A stretch of DNA of 64,000 nucleotides from JBMYRH01 sp049602155 (GTDB taxonomy: Bacteria; Myxococcota_A; UBA9042; PHBI01; JBMYRH01): positions 186,001 to 250,000 of the forward strand of contig JBMYRH010000005.1 of NCBI GenBank assembly GCA_049602155.1, read 5' to 3'. Below the pieces are notes generated by a model that had not been told where the DNA came from, did not search any database, and was given only the letters and a program-made list of their open reading frames with translations. Position numbers and translations under genes: made by a program. This document shows, piece by piece, positions 34,030 to 42,900 of this stretch (the stretch's first letter is position 1; every line of letters begins with the position of its first letter).

Positions 34030-34815
34030 GTGGGCATGTTGGCATCGGGAAACGGTGAGGGTGATGGCGGCCTTGGTGCATGCCCCGAAGGTGTGCCGGA
34101 GGCCGCTTGGCGTCGTATTGAAGAGGTCGTGAACCAGGCGGCACGGCCCCTCGCGGTCTTCGATGCAGATGGCACCCTGTGGGCCGATGACCTGGGCGAG
34201 ACGCATCTGCACGTGCTCGTCGATGGGCAGCTCGTCGCGCCCGGCGAAGGCCACGAGAGCCTCTTGACGGAGTATGCAGCGCGGTGCGCGACGGATGTCG
34301 ACGACGCCTATGCATGGGGAGCGCGGATCCTCGAAGGTATCTCGGAGGCGCGGGTGATGGAGAGCGCGGTCGAGGCATGGCGACGTCATCGCCCTCGCTT
34401 GTTGCCGCCGCTGGCGCAGATCGTGGCCGCGCTGCATGGCGCTGGCGTGGAGGTGGTGGTCGTGAGCGCGAGCAATCGCTGGGTCATCGAGGCTGCGGTC
34501 CGTGAGCTGGGTATTGGCGCAGACAAGATCATCGCTGTGGACCTTGAGCGCGAGGGTGAGCGGTTGACGGGCACGGTGGTGCAGCCGATGCCGAATGGAC
34601 CGGGGAAGGTGGCGGCGATCGATGTCTACCTGGACCGGCGACCCACGCTCGCGTTTGGGAACAGTGTGCACGACGTCCCCATGCTGCAGAGCGCGACGCT
34701 CGGGGTCTGCGTGTTAGCGACGACCGAGGCGCAGATGGCGCTGTCTGAGCCCCTCGAAGATATCCGCGCTCAGGAGGGGTGGCTTTACCTCGGTGTGCCT
34801 CATCCGTTGGTGTGA
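34030..34815 (+). CDS. HAD-family phosphatase
   Basis: 261 residues from a GTG at 34030; AGGGAGG lies six bases upstream, better than for the ATG two codons later. Motif I AVFDADGTLWADD, motif II VVVVSASNRWVIEAA, motif III GPGKVAAIDVYL, motif IV LAFGNSVHDVPMLQ. The SASNxW motif and long cap are those of phosphoserine-phosphatase-like phosphatases. Cytoplasmic. Resembles phosphatases acting on small phosphorylated metabolites; substrate unknown. Transcribed away from the Rrf2 regulator. Confidence 0.9.
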   Translation: MGMLASGNGEGDGGLGACPEGVPEAAWRRIEEVVNQAARPLAVFDADGTLWADDLGETHLHVLVDGQLVAPGEGHESLLTEYAARCATDVDDAYAWGARILEGISEARVMESAVEAWRRHRPRLLPPLAQIVAALHGAGVEVVVVSASNRWVIEAAVRELGIGADKIIAVDLEREGERLTGTVVQPMPNGPGKVAAIDVYLDRRPTLAFGNSVHDVPMLQSATLGVCVLATTEAQMALSEPLEDIRAQEGWLYLGVPHPLV

Positions 34816-34820
34816 GCGCG

Positions 34821-34835
34821 CTGAGGGGCCCTCAG
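34821..34835. terminator. Bidirectional terminator-like hairpin
   Basis: CTGAGGGGCCCTCAG, a perfect 7-base inverted repeat around one base, sits exactly between two convergent stop codons (34815 and 34836). No U-tract. May block read-through both ways. Confidence 0.45.
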
Positions 34836-35975
34836 TTATCTAGGCTCCAGGGCCTCGGCGATGACGTAGCTGAGGTGCTGATGGGCTTGTTGGCCGCAGG
34901 GATCTTCTATGGCCCTGACGACCGCGTCGTATGCGACGAAGCGATAGCTGCGCTTGCGGTGCTTCAGTGTCTTGTGGGTGCCAGGGGCGACGTAGTCGAC
35001 GCCCTGGGAGGAGCGAATGCGCAGGGATTGGTGCTCCAAGCGGGTCACGCAGAGGCTCGGGAGCTGCTTCACCTCGCTGTAAACCAAACGACCTGAGGGG
35101 CTGATCTCTAGGCCATCGAGGAGCTCGCTGGGTAACGTCGCGCCACCGTTGATGACCGCGACGACCTCGCCTCCGAGGGTCTGGATCACGACGGCGAGTC
35201 CGCTCAGGCTCGCGACTGGATCCGGCGGGAGGACATGGAGGATCAGCTTCTGCTCTTTGGGGATGTTCAGTGACACCCCTAAAATCGGTGCGTATCGGAT
35301 ACGAATGATGCGCCCGTTCTGGGCGACGAAGCGCAGTCGCGACCAGCCTGTCTTGGCTTCAACTTCGTGAACGGTGAACTCGCCGGTGGCGCGTATACCG
35401 CTCTGTGGGACGGCAGCACGAAGCTCGTAGGGCGAGTCCTTTGAGGCGTCCTCTGAGCGCTTCAGGAGGCCTAGTAGCGCGCTGTCCGGGCGCCAGCGAC
35501 AGATCTGAAGGCGCTCCGGGAGGCGTTGTTTAAAGACAGGGGCTCGTCCCACAGCTCGCAGCTCAAAGAGCTCCCCTGTCCCCAGCGGGATCGCATCAGC
35601 TGCCGGAGCTTTGACTGGGATAGCGAAGCCCTTTCGGGAGTTGCTGAGGGGATCACCACGTAGAATCCAGATGCCGTCTATGCGGTCGGTTGCGGGCTCC
35701 ATGTGTGCTCGCGCGAACCCAGAACGAACCATTGGACCGCGGGCGCACAGGAGCTCTACCGTCAACCCGGGCGGGAGGCTCGCTCTTGCGTAGCGCGCAT
35801 CACGGTCTTGCGCAGCCAAGATCGGCGCAGGCTCTGGGAGCGCCTGAGCACCAGGGATGTCGTACCCCGTACCTGCGCAGCTCATGCACAGCACGGCTAA
35901 GGCTGAGATGCACGCCGCGCGAACCGCGCCGCTGAGTCGAGATGAGGTCACCACAGCCTGTGTGCTAGCATCCAA
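34836..35975 (-). CDS. Lipoprotein of unknown function
   Basis: 379 residues. Lipoprotein signal ALAVLCMSCAG (Cys 33). The mature part is beta-rich without recognised motif; repeated turns such as GTGELFELRAVGRAPVF, IRIRYAPILGVSLNIPKEQKLILHV and LSGLAVVIQTLGGEVVAVINGG suggest an Ig-like or carbohydrate-binding fold. I do not recognise the family. Divergent from the MYXO-CTERM gene with only 36 bases before that start, so the two promoters must overlap with coding or be close together. Confidence 0.75.
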   Translation of the reverse strand: MDASTQAVVTSSRLSGAVRAACISALAVLCMSCAGTGYDIPGAQALPEPAPILAAQDRDARYARASLPPGLTVELLCARGPMVRSGFARAHMEPATDRIDGIWILRGDPLSNSRKGFAIPVKAPAADAIPLGTGELFELRAVGRAPVFKQRLPERLQICRWRPDSALLGLLKRSEDASKDSPYELRAAVPQSGIRATGEFTVHEVEAKTGWSRLRFVAQNGRIIRIRYAPILGVSLNIPKEQKLILHVLPPDPVASLSGLAVVIQTLGGEVVAVINGGATLPSELLDGLEISPSGRLVYSEVKQLPSLCVTRLEHQSLRIRSSQGVDYVAPGTHKTLKHRKRSYRFVAYDAVVRAIEDPCGQQAHQHLSYVIAEALEPR

Positions 35976-36011
35976 CGCTGAAAATCCGAAGTGATTCGAG
36001 GGAGGGTGTGC

Positions 36012-37769
36012 ATGGTTCGCTCCATGATGGTGCTGTGCGGTTTAATTGTCTCGCAAATGGCCTTAACCGAGGTGTCGGCGCAGACGGTGAGGTTTGGCTA
36101 CAGCGGCCTACACGGCCTAGAGGCTGAGACCTACGAGGCGATGAGCCTCGATGCCCGCCGATCACACCTCGAGTCTCGCAGCGTGCTGGCGGTGTCACTC
36201 GGGGCCGAGGTTCTTCGGACTGGCGACGCAACGCCGCTCTTGCTTGAGGTTCCCGCTGACGGGGAGGTTGATTGGACCGCGCTGGACCACGCTGTCGGGG
36301 TGATGTCCGTCCCCGATATCGAGCTCTGCGTGACCCTGCCCGGGGTGCCGTCGCAGCTTGAGAAGCCGGCCTTCAATGCCTTCATTGCTGACGTCTTGGA
36401 GCGCTATGACGGTGATCTCGACTTCGGGGTCGACCCGCTCGATCTCAACAAGTCCTTTCCGGACATCAACGGCTCAGGGAGCATCACGAACGATGACTGG
36501 GATGCATCCTCAGAGGCCCAACTCGCCTGGGCAGCCGCCCATCAGCTCGAGACCCTCGAGGTCGGACAGCGGGTCCGAGACCTCGAAGAGTCGACCAACA
36601 TTGGGGACGACGATTATGCAGATCTGCTGGCGACCATCTCCAGCCTCGTCGACTCTGCGGACGGTGACATGTCCGTGATGTTGGGCAGTGTTTGGGTGCA
36701 CGAGGACAGCCAACAGCGCTTTGTGAGCCGGCTTGAGGGGCTGGATGACGCGACGCGAGCGTCTATGACAGCGAGCAACATCACTGTGTACGGTGAGCTG
36801 ACGTCCCCTGACATCTCCAATGCAGTCATCAACGTCGAGAAGTTCGACAGCTGGCTGAGCGCCGCGGGGCTGGATGATACGAGCCGATGGCTCGGGAGCT
36901 TGAGCGTGCCCTCAGCGGTAAATGACGACGCCGGGGGGCCTTGCGACGATGCCCGCTGTTCGGAAAGGACTCAGGCCTCGGCGCTGGTTCGCCTCGCAGC
37001 GACAGCGGTGCGAGCCGGCTACACGTCTCTGCTATACGAGCGCCCCATCGAGCTCACGGGGCAGGGCGTGTCGTCGGACGAGTGGACATCGACGGGGCTC
37101 CTGGAGCTTGAAGTCGTCGCGGGGATCGACCTCGCTATCCTCCCGCTCAAGCCTCGACCAGCCTATGGGGTCTGGCGTTGGCTGCAGTCCACGTTTTCCG
37201 ACGTGAACGCTAGTGACTTCACGACCCTCCACGACACCCCACAGGGGGTCGAAGGGATGGTGCTCCCCTCGGGTTGGTTGGTCTGGTTCGACTGGTTCGC
37301 CGGTGCTGCGGCTGGCGCCGACTATGCCGGTGAGGAGCGGCCCGTGATCTTGACGGGGCTGGCGTCGAGCTCTCTTCGCGTGCTGACGCTTTGGCCAGAG
37401 TCCATATGCACGCAACTCGGAGACGAAGGAGAGTGCGAGGTCACCTGGACAGAGACATATGTCCCAGTCGTCGACGAGACTGCTCAGATCATCGTCGGCC
37501 AAGACCCTGTGTGGGTGGAGGCTTCGGACGTCGTCGTGGCCCCCGAGGGCGAGACGGAAGAGGCGCCTGAGCCGACCGAGGCTGACGCGTCAAGCGAGGA
37601 CGACGTCACCGTCGTTCCGACTGATGACGTCGAGGCACCGACCGCTGGGCCGGTAGACGAAGGCGGATGCAACTCAAGCCACCCATCCCAAGGTTGGCTT
37701 GGGCTGGTCGCGTTGCTCGCAGCGTGGGCGATCCGAAGGTGCTCGTGGCTCCGTGTGCGCACACACTGA
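36012..37769 (+). CDS. Secreted protein with MYXO-CTERM-like sorting tail
   Basis: 585 residues from the ATG at 36012, chosen for the strong GAGGGAGGG site 5 bases upstream. Signal peptide MVRSMMVLCGLIVSQMALTEVSAQ. The ~450-residue body alternates helix and strand (VRFGYSGLHGLEAETY, VSLGAEVLRTG, VPDIELCVTLPGV, LDFGVDPLDLNKS, ASNITVYGELTSPDIS) in a manner that could be a TIM-barrel glycosidase, but no catalytic pair can be named. An acidic Glu/Asp/Thr linker leads to GGCNSSHPSQGWLGLVALLAAWAIRRC: Gly-Cys, a TM segment, then Arg, the MYXO-CTERM plan cleaved by myxosortase. Extra residues (SWLRVRTH) follow the Arg cluster, which is unusual. Confidence 0.8.
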   Translation: MVRSMMVLCGLIVSQMALTEVSAQTVRFGYSGLHGLEAETYEAMSLDARRSHLESRSVLAVSLGAEVLRTGDATPLLLEVPADGEVDWTALDHAVGVMSVPDIELCVTLPGVPSQLEKPAFNAFIADVLERYDGDLDFGVDPLDLNKSFPDINGSGSITNDDWDASSEAQLAWAAAHQLETLEVGQRVRDLEESTNIGDDDYADLLATISSLVDSADGDMSVMLGSVWVHEDSQQRFVSRLEGLDDATRASMTASNITVYGELTSPDISNAVINVEKFDSWLSAAGLDDTSRWLGSLSVPSAVNDDAGGPCDDARCSERTQASALVRLAATAVRAGYTSLLYERPIELTGQGVSSDEWTSTGLLELEVVAGIDLAILPLKPRPAYGVWRWLQSTFSDVNASDFTTLHDTPQGVEGMVLPSGWLVWFDWFAGAAAGADYAGEERPVILTGLASSSLRVLTLWPESICTQLGDEGECEVTWTETYVPVVDETAQIIVGQDPVWVEASDVVVAPEGETEEAPEPTEADASSEDDVTVVPTDDVEAPTAGPVDEGGCNSSHPSQGWLGLVALLAAWAIRRCSWLRVRTH

Positions 37770-37789
37770 GCGCCGAGGCCGAGAAGGCC

Positions 37790-38041
37790 TTAGCCGAGCT
37801 TCTTGCGTACCAAGCGCTGGTAGTCGAGGCCGAGCTTCTTGCAGTACGTCTCAAGTCCGAGACGATTGATGTTGCGGATGGCTCGGGTCGACAGACGCAT
37901 ACGAATGAAGACGTTTCGATCCGCCAAGAAGATGCGCTTGTACTGAAGGTTCGGGCGCTGGTGCTTCTTGGTCTTGTTGTGGGCGTGCGAGACGTTATTG
38001 GCTACGTTTCGTCGCTTCCCGGTAAGCTCACAGACGCGCAT
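37790..38041 (-). CDS. rpmB: 50S ribosomal protein L28
   Basis: 83 residues, ATG with AAGGAGG at seven bases. Matches L28: CELTGKRRNVANNVSHAHNKTKK at the N-terminus, PNLQYKRIFL, then MRLSTRAIRNINRLG. One zinc-type Cys (residue 4) is kept but not the second pair, so this is the zinc-free form. It has Asn where most have Gly in GNNVSH. Preceded by a good promoter (38069-38097) and a palindrome. Normally co-located with rpmG or others; here it is alone. Confidence 0.95.
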   Translation of the reverse strand: MRVCELTGKRRNVANNVSHAHNKTKKHQRPNLQYKRIFLADRNVFIRMRLSTRAIRNINRLGLETYCKKLGLDYQRLVRKKLG

Positions 38042-38068
38042 GATTCAGTCCTCCTTAAGGGCGCGATG

Positions 38069-38097
38069 AGGTAGCAGGGGAATTGAGTACATGTCAA
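38069..38097 (-). promoter_or_regulatory. Promoter of rpmB (TTGACA, 17 bases, CTACCT)
   Basis: On the minus strand TTGACA (38097-38092) and CTACCT (38074-38069) are 17 bases apart, about 28 bases upstream of the start. The -35 is a perfect sigma-70 consensus; the -10 is weak, fitting a high-GC genome. Confidence 0.6.
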
Positions 38098-38098
38098 C

Positions 38099-38113
38099 TG
38101 GTTGTTACAACCA
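38099..38113. promoter_or_regulatory. Palindrome TGGTTGT-T-ACAACCA next to the rpmB -35
   Basis: A perfect 7-base inverted repeat around one base, two bases upstream of the rpmB -35 box. Its size and place suit a dimeric regulator binding site. It also lies 55 bases before the MBL-hydrolase gene, so it could control either. Confidence 0.45.
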
Positions 38114-38134
38114 AGATGAGGTTCCCGGTCATAT

Positions 38135-38152
38135 CAACTCCTAGTGGAGTTG
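38135..38152. promoter_or_regulatory. Inverted repeat CAACTCC-TAGT-GGAGTTG
   Basis: A perfect 7-base stem with a TAGT loop, 15 bases before the MBL-hydrolase start. The 3' arm holds GGAG, so a hairpin in the mRNA may mask a ribosome site. Could also be an operator. Confidence 0.4.
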
Positions 38153-38167
38153 CTCAGAGTTAGGATC

Positions 38168-39019
38168 ATGAGCGCGAAGTCGTCCCCTGAGATCACGAAC
38201 ATGCCTGGAGTGAAGGTCGTGCCGTTGCGCACACCGACGCTTCCACCTGCGACGCACACCAACGCGATCTTGGTTGGCTATGACGCGGTATGGATCGTCG
38301 ATCCCGCGTCTCCTCACGAGGCGGATCGGGCGCGCCTCACCGAGGTCCTCGATCACGAGGTTGCGCTCGGGCGGACCCTGGCAGGGGTTGTCCTGACCCA
38401 TCACCATCGAGACCATGTCGGCGCGGCCCGCTGGCTCCAAGAAACGAAGGGCTTGTCGATCGTGGCGCACCCGTTGACGCGCGACCTCCTCGCTGGGGTG
38501 CTCGCTGTCGATCGATTGGTCGTGGAGGGAGACACCCTGTCGGGCTCCGAGCGGACCGATGATCAGTGGCGTGTTTTGCACACTCCAGGTCACGCTTCCG
38601 GTCATATCGTGCTTTGGGAGCCCGTTCGGCGGGGGATGATCGCGGGAGATATGGTGGCCGCCGTGGGCACCATCATCGTCGAACCCCCTGACGGTCACAT
38701 GGCGACCTATATCGCTCAGCTCGACCGGTTAGCGGCGCTGGAGCCGGCTTGGTTGGTCCCCGCTCATGGGGGCGTGATTGACGCGCCAGTCGATCACCTG
38801 CGCCACTACATCTCTCATCGACTGGGCCGAGAGACACGTGTCGTGACGGCGCTTCAGGAGGGGCCCGCCGATCTGAGCACCATGACGGTCCGCAGCTACC
38901 CTGATGTGCCCACCTACCTTCACCCACTCGCAGAGCGATCGTGCCTGGCGCACCTCATCAAGCTGGAGGAAGAGTCGCGCGCGCGCTGCAGTGACGGTGT
39001 GTGGGCTATGCGTCCCTGA
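38168..39019 (+). CDS. MBL-fold metallohydrolase
   Basis: 283 residues from the ATG at 38168 (TTAGGA upstream); an 8-residue longer form from GTG 38144 is less likely. Motifs of the metallo-beta-lactamase fold: LTHHHRDHVGAARW (HxHxDH), LHTPGHASGHIVL (His), MIAGDMV (bridging Asp), VPAHGG (last His). Both zinc sites appear intact. Order and length match LACTB2-like hydrolases, which act on RNA or thioesters. Cytoplasmic. The 3' end overlaps the next, convergent gene by 14 bases. Confidence 0.85.
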   Translation: MSAKSSPEITNMPGVKVVPLRTPTLPPATHTNAILVGYDAVWIVDPASPHEADRARLTEVLDHEVALGRTLAGVVLTHHHRDHVGAARWLQETKGLSIVAHPLTRDLLAGVLAVDRLVVEGDTLSGSERTDDQWRVLHTPGHASGHIVLWEPVRRGMIAGDMVAAVGTIIVEPPDGHMATYIAQLDRLAALEPAWLVPAHGGVIDAPVDHLRHYISHRLGRETRVVTALQEGPADLSTMTVRSYPDVPTYLHPLAERSCLAHLIKLEEESRARCSDGVWAMRP

Positions 39020-39977
39020 AGCGGTTGGGGAGCGCCGTCAGTGCTTCGACGCTGGCTCGGCTGCGTGTCGTCGCGCCGTGACCGATCACCAGCGTGCCGT
39101 CCTCCCCTTCAAGCTCAAGCCGGGCGCCACGGGCAGGGCGGACATGGAGGCTCCAGACGGGTTGAGGCGCTGAAATCGTGCGCTCTGCCCATCGCCAAGG
39201 CCCGAAGCCAAAGCCGTGAACCCAGAGCCCCCCTTTGTGTTCCAAGTGCTCGGTAGCGATGCGCTTCACTCCGACGACGCCGACCAGCGCTAGGCCCGTA
39301 AACAGAAGAAGCGGGGCGACAAAGAAGGCGAAGGCAGGGGCTGCCTCGACTTGCGAGTAGAGGGCACCACCTAGCACGGTTAGCGTGAAGCCGGCGACAC
39401 TCAGAGCCCCATGCATCGCGACGCCCCGATAGACGCGAAAGCTCGTATGATCTGAGCGGTATGTCACCGGCGCTGGTGCGTCTTCAGAGGCGGCAAGCCC
39501 CGTGCGCTCTTGAAGCTCCTCGGCGACGGCTTGCGCGATCTCTGCTTCATGGGTCTCGACGAGCACGAGCTCGACCCCGTTGGTAAGGCGGACATAAGTG
39601 CGCCAGGCAAAATCGGCCACATCGCTCGAGATCGCTCGGCGGTCACAGGCGACCGCTTCGATATGCTTCAGCGGTACCCACCACACATCCTTGGGGCTGG
39701 TGAGGCCGATCCCGATTCGCCTTTGGGCGTGGTCCAGCCACATCCCGCCGCGGGGGCTCATCAAGCGATGGGCAGAGACAAACGCCGCGAAGGCGACGAG
39801 GCTCCCGAGGGTGCCCGCGATCCAGCGGTCATCGACGGGGATCGAGGGCTCGAAGATGAGCTGCACGACCACAGAAGCGAGCATCAGCCCCGCCACGAGC
39901 GCGGAGCCACCAACGATGGAAGAGCGCTCGGGCTCTGCCAACTCATCGATGGCTGACGGGGACTCTGGCGTGCTCAT
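39006..39977 (-). CDS. Membrane protein of unknown function, end of CPBP/GMC operon
   Basis: 323 residues. Two TM pairs: VGGSALVAGLMLASVVVQLIF and TLGSLVAFAAFVSAHRL near the N-terminus, then GALSVAGFTLTVLGGALY and FVAPLLLFTGLALVGVVGV in the middle. The soluble stretches contain short PH-like beta segments (WVPLKHIEAVACD..., TNGVELVLVETHE) and WAERTISAPQPVWSLHVRPARGARLELEGEDG at the C-terminus. I do not recognise the family; it resembles YcxB-like bacterial-PH proteins in layout. Start overlaps the GMC oxidoreductase stop (ATGA). Last of five coupled genes. Confidence 0.7.
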   Translation of the reverse strand: MSTPESPSAIDELAEPERSSIVGGSALVAGLMLASVVVQLIFEPSIPVDDRWIAGTLGSLVAFAAFVSAHRLMSPRGGMWLDHAQRRIGIGLTSPKDVWWVPLKHIEAVACDRRAISSDVADFAWRTYVRLTNGVELVLVETHEAEIAQAVAEELQERTGLAASEDAPAPVTYRSDHTSFRVYRGVAMHGALSVAGFTLTVLGGALYSQVEAAPAFAFFVAPLLLFTGLALVGVVGVKRIATEHLEHKGGLWVHGFGFGPWRWAERTISAPQPVWSLHVRPARGARLELEGEDGTLVIGHGATTRSRASVEALTALPNRFRDA

Positions 39978-41896
39978 GCGTTGCTCCGGTTGAGGCGATC
40001 GTCGATGCGCTCCGCGGCGCGCGTCGCCATCGCCATGATGGTGACTTGGGGGTTCACCCCGAGACTGCTGGGGACCGATGATGCATCGACCACATGTAAC
40101 CGATGGATACCATAGACTTCATGGTCCGTGTCCACCACGCCTTCAGAGGCGCAGCGAGCCATCCGAGCGGTACCCAAGGGGTGATACGCTGTGAGCTCAA
40201 AGTCTCTGGCGCGCAGTCGACGGGACGTGAGTTGAGCGACCTCCGCCTTCGTGCGCACGATGGGTTGCTGTCGCAGCGGTAGGTAGACCGCCTCTGCCCC
40301 AGCGGCCAAGAAGACCTCGGTCAGCACTCGCATCGCGCGCTTGAGGACCGCGACCTCTCGTCGCCCCAGGCGGTACCAAAGTCGAGGTCCTCCGCGACCA
40401 TTCAAGGTGACCCGGCCGTTGCCGCTGTCTTTCACCATGATCCCGAAGGCAGCGAGGTGACGGTAGGCCTCTAACGCTTCAATCAGCGGAGGGCCCAGGA
40501 AGGGTAAATCTAGCGCCAAGAACTCAAGGGGGGTGAAGGCGCCCTCGAACATGACGCCTTCGTGTCGGAATTCCTCGATGGCATAGCCTTGGGGGATCCC
40601 GCGATGACCGTTCACCTCGTGGGGCATCCTTGCGTACGCGCTGGTCGCTGGGTGTACGGAGAGGTGGCGGCCAAGGTGCCGATTCTGTGACCCGAGGCCG
40701 CTCTTCATCATCAAGACCGGGGTGTAAAGGGCCCCACAAGCGAGGACGATTCGGCGTGCGCGGACGGTGAGCGTATGGGTTTCTCCCGATGCTCCACGCA
40801 CTGTCGCGGACACCCCGTAGGCGGCGCCATTTGAGGTGAGGATGCGGTCGACCTCGGCGCCTGTGACCAGCAGGGCACCCGCACGGAGCGCGCGCGGCAG
40901 ATAGCTAACGTTCGTACTTTGCTTGGCGTCTGTCGGGCAGCCGAAAACGCATACGCCTTGTCCGTCGCACCCAGGGGCGTTTCTGTGCAGCGGTCCGTGC
41001 GCGTAGCCGAGGGTGTCGCAGCCCCGTGCGATGACGTGTGCAGACCCATTGAGGGTCTCGTGAGTCGCCGGACTCACTTGGAGGACTGACTCGACACGCT
41101 CGAAGTGCTCAGCCATCCGACTGGGGTGCAGGTCGGTGAGCTGCCGGTCATTCGCCCAGTTGAGCAGCACATCATCGGGGGTGCGGAAGCAGGTCCCCGA
41201 GTTCACGGTGGTCGAGCCTCCGACTGTACGACCGACTAGGATAGGGATGACGGTGTTCCCGACCGCCGTGGTCTCGACAAGGGAGCGATAGGCTCTCTGC
41301 GTCATCTCCGGGCGACTCAGCGTGGTGAAGTCTTGCCGGTCGAAGTGTGCGCCCGCTTCAAGGACCACGACGTCACGGCCTCGTCGGGCGAGCTCAGCGG
41401 CCACGACTGCGCCACCTGCGCCGGAGCCGACGACGACGACGTCTGCCTCAAGCTGTTGGAGCCCGTCCAGGTTCTCTGCGTTGAAGACTTGTCCGGCAGT
41501 GCGACGGTCTACCTCGCGTTTGACCGGTGCCGCGCGATATTGGCAGCCGACTGAGCGATAGACGCGAGGATCGTCGAGGTGCAGGGTCTTCAGTGGAGCG
41601 AACCCCAGCTTGCAGAGCAGTCGCGTCGCCGCGCTCTGCTCGTAGAGGAGCCGCATGACCTTGAGGCGTTGTGCCTCATCTGAGGCCGTGAACCCTCTCC
41701 GGTAGCGGAGTCGAGACGTGGCCTCGAGGCTCATCAGGAAGCCTCGAAATGCAGCTTGAGCGGTCGGCCCCTCGTTGGCCAAGTAGGAGATGACGCGATC
41801 TGCGCTGGTCGCGTCAAAGCAGGGCAGGGTGGTCCCGCCCGGGAGCATGGCTTGGCCCGCTGCGATGATGAGTTCGCGTTCTCGCTCGGGGTTCAT
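39974..41896 (-). CDS. GMC-family FAD oxidoreductase
   Basis: 640 residues from the ATG at 41896, the ATGA overlap with the upstream gene; the longer open frame is a shadow. N-terminal 115 residues are a helical extension. FAD-binding: VVVGSGAGGAVVAAELARRG (GxGxxG), LEAGAHFDRQDF. GMC signatures: VGGSTTVNSGTCFR, CVFGCPTDAKQSTNVSYLPRAL, YHPLGTARMARC (catalytic His region), VNPQVTIMAMATRAAERI. The layout and CPxDAKxS motif are like long-chain alcohol oxidases or cholesterol-oxidase relatives, so the substrate is probably a hydrophobic alcohol. No signal peptide. Coupled to an unknown protein and a membrane protein. Confidence 0.9.
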   Translation of the reverse strand: MNPERERELIIAAGQAMLPGGTTLPCFDATSADRVISYLANEGPTAQAAFRGFLMSLEATSRLRYRRGFTASDEAQRLKVMRLLYEQSAATRLLCKLGFAPLKTLHLDDPRVYRSVGCQYRAAPVKREVDRRTAGQVFNAENLDGLQQLEADVVVVGSGAGGAVVAAELARRGRDVVVLEAGAHFDRQDFTTLSRPEMTQRAYRSLVETTAVGNTVIPILVGRTVGGSTTVNSGTCFRTPDDVLLNWANDRQLTDLHPSRMAEHFERVESVLQVSPATHETLNGSAHVIARGCDTLGYAHGPLHRNAPGCDGQGVCVFGCPTDAKQSTNVSYLPRALRAGALLVTGAEVDRILTSNGAAYGVSATVRGASGETHTLTVRARRIVLACGALYTPVLMMKSGLGSQNRHLGRHLSVHPATSAYARMPHEVNGHRGIPQGYAIEEFRHEGVMFEGAFTPLEFLALDLPFLGPPLIEALEAYRHLAAFGIMVKDSGNGRVTLNGRGGPRLWYRLGRREVAVLKRAMRVLTEVFLAAGAEAVYLPLRQQPIVRTKAEVAQLTSRRLRARDFELTAYHPLGTARMARCASEGVVDTDHEVYGIHRLHVVDASSVPSSLGVNPQVTIMAMATRAAERIDDRLNRSNA

Positions 41897-42900
41897 AGCC
41901 GACGCCCTGCCTTCCATCGGGTCGCGATTTGCTCCACGCGCCGCTGGAGGGGGTGATCCGAAGACAGGAGCGCGACAGCGCCACGCAGAAGAGTGAGGAG
42001 GGGCGCGACATCGCTGAGCGCGAGTTCTTCGTGTTCGAGGCGATGTGCGATGCCCTCGACACCTTCGGTGAGGCGCGCGCCAAGATCGCCTAAGATATGC
42101 GGTCGCTGCGCAGCGTCGAAGGGAGGCGGCACAGGAGACAAGGGGACCGGGGCCCATGGCGCAGGTCCACGCATGAGGACGTAGAACCTCAGGTCATCCA
42201 GGGGGCACGAGGCGTCGACAAGGCCATCCGCGGCGCGCGGCAACTTAGACGCATCGTTTGGCGGGGCGGAGGCCCATGACGCGATGGTGGGCGCCTCGAT
42301 GGGGGTGTCTCGCATGACCAGGGCGAGGGGGGCCGACCCTTGTTCGGGCCAGGTCAACCGAGTGAGGGTCCATCGCTGCCTGGCCCCGAAGGCGCCGGCT
42401 GGTCCCTCTGCGCGGGGGACCATGGAGTTGGGCGTCCCAGCTTGGGCAGCGAGCTGTCGAGCCAATTGGTCAAACCCTGCTGGGCGCGCATGGTGCGCGA
42501 AGATGAGCGGCGTGTGGGCCCCCTCCTCGGACGCATGGGCGACGGGGCTCTCGAGCGTCTGCGTGGCGGGGGGCGCGCTGTCTTGGCTGATATGCAGAGG
42601 GCGGCCCTCTCGAGGGCCATCAGTGCTACGCCTGACGATGAGGGTCAGCAAGAGCGGGCGACCGCTTGGCACGTAGAGCGTCGCTTGGGTACGGGTCGCG
42701 TCGACGGGCTGGCGAATCAGATCGTTGTCTAGGGCCCCAGACCAGAAGTCATCGGCGAGCTCGGGGCCGATGGCGCGCAGTGCTATCACGATGGCGGCGC
42801 GCTCCTCGGACGCGAGCGGCTCCCACTGGACAGAGAGGACACCGTCTTGGGAGGTCACGGCTTGAAAAGGAGGCAAGCTGTGACGTGTCCCGTGGCTCAT
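41893..42900 (-). CDS. Protein of unknown function in CPBP/GMC operon
   Basis: 335 residues from the ATG at 42900; a GTG one codon earlier is also possible and overlaps the CPBP stop. No signal peptide or TM segment. Middle part is low-complexity with Pro/Ala/Arg. Small features: RPLLLTLIVRRSTDGPREGRPL, SAPLALVMRDTPIEAPT, LRFYVLMRGPAPWAP, and a helical C-terminal third (LGDLGARLTEGVEGIAHRLEHEELALSD...). I do not recognise it. Because its start and stop overlap its neighbours, it probably works with the GMC enzyme, for instance as a chaperone or maturation factor. Confidence 0.65.
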   Translation of the reverse strand: MSHGTRHSLPPFQAVTSQDGVLSVQWEPLASEERAAIVIALRAIGPELADDFWSGALDNDLIRQPVDATRTQATLYVPSGRPLLLTLIVRRSTDGPREGRPLHISQDSAPPATQTLESPVAHASEEGAHTPLIFAHHARPAGFDQLARQLAAQAGTPNSMVPRAEGPAGAFGARQRWTLTRLTWPEQGSAPLALVMRDTPIEAPTIASWASAPPNDASKLPRAADGLVDASCPLDDLRFYVLMRGPAPWAPVPLSPVPPPFDAAQRPHILGDLGARLTEGVEGIAHRLEHEELALSDVAPLLTLLRGAVALLSSDHPLQRRVEQIATRWKAGRRL

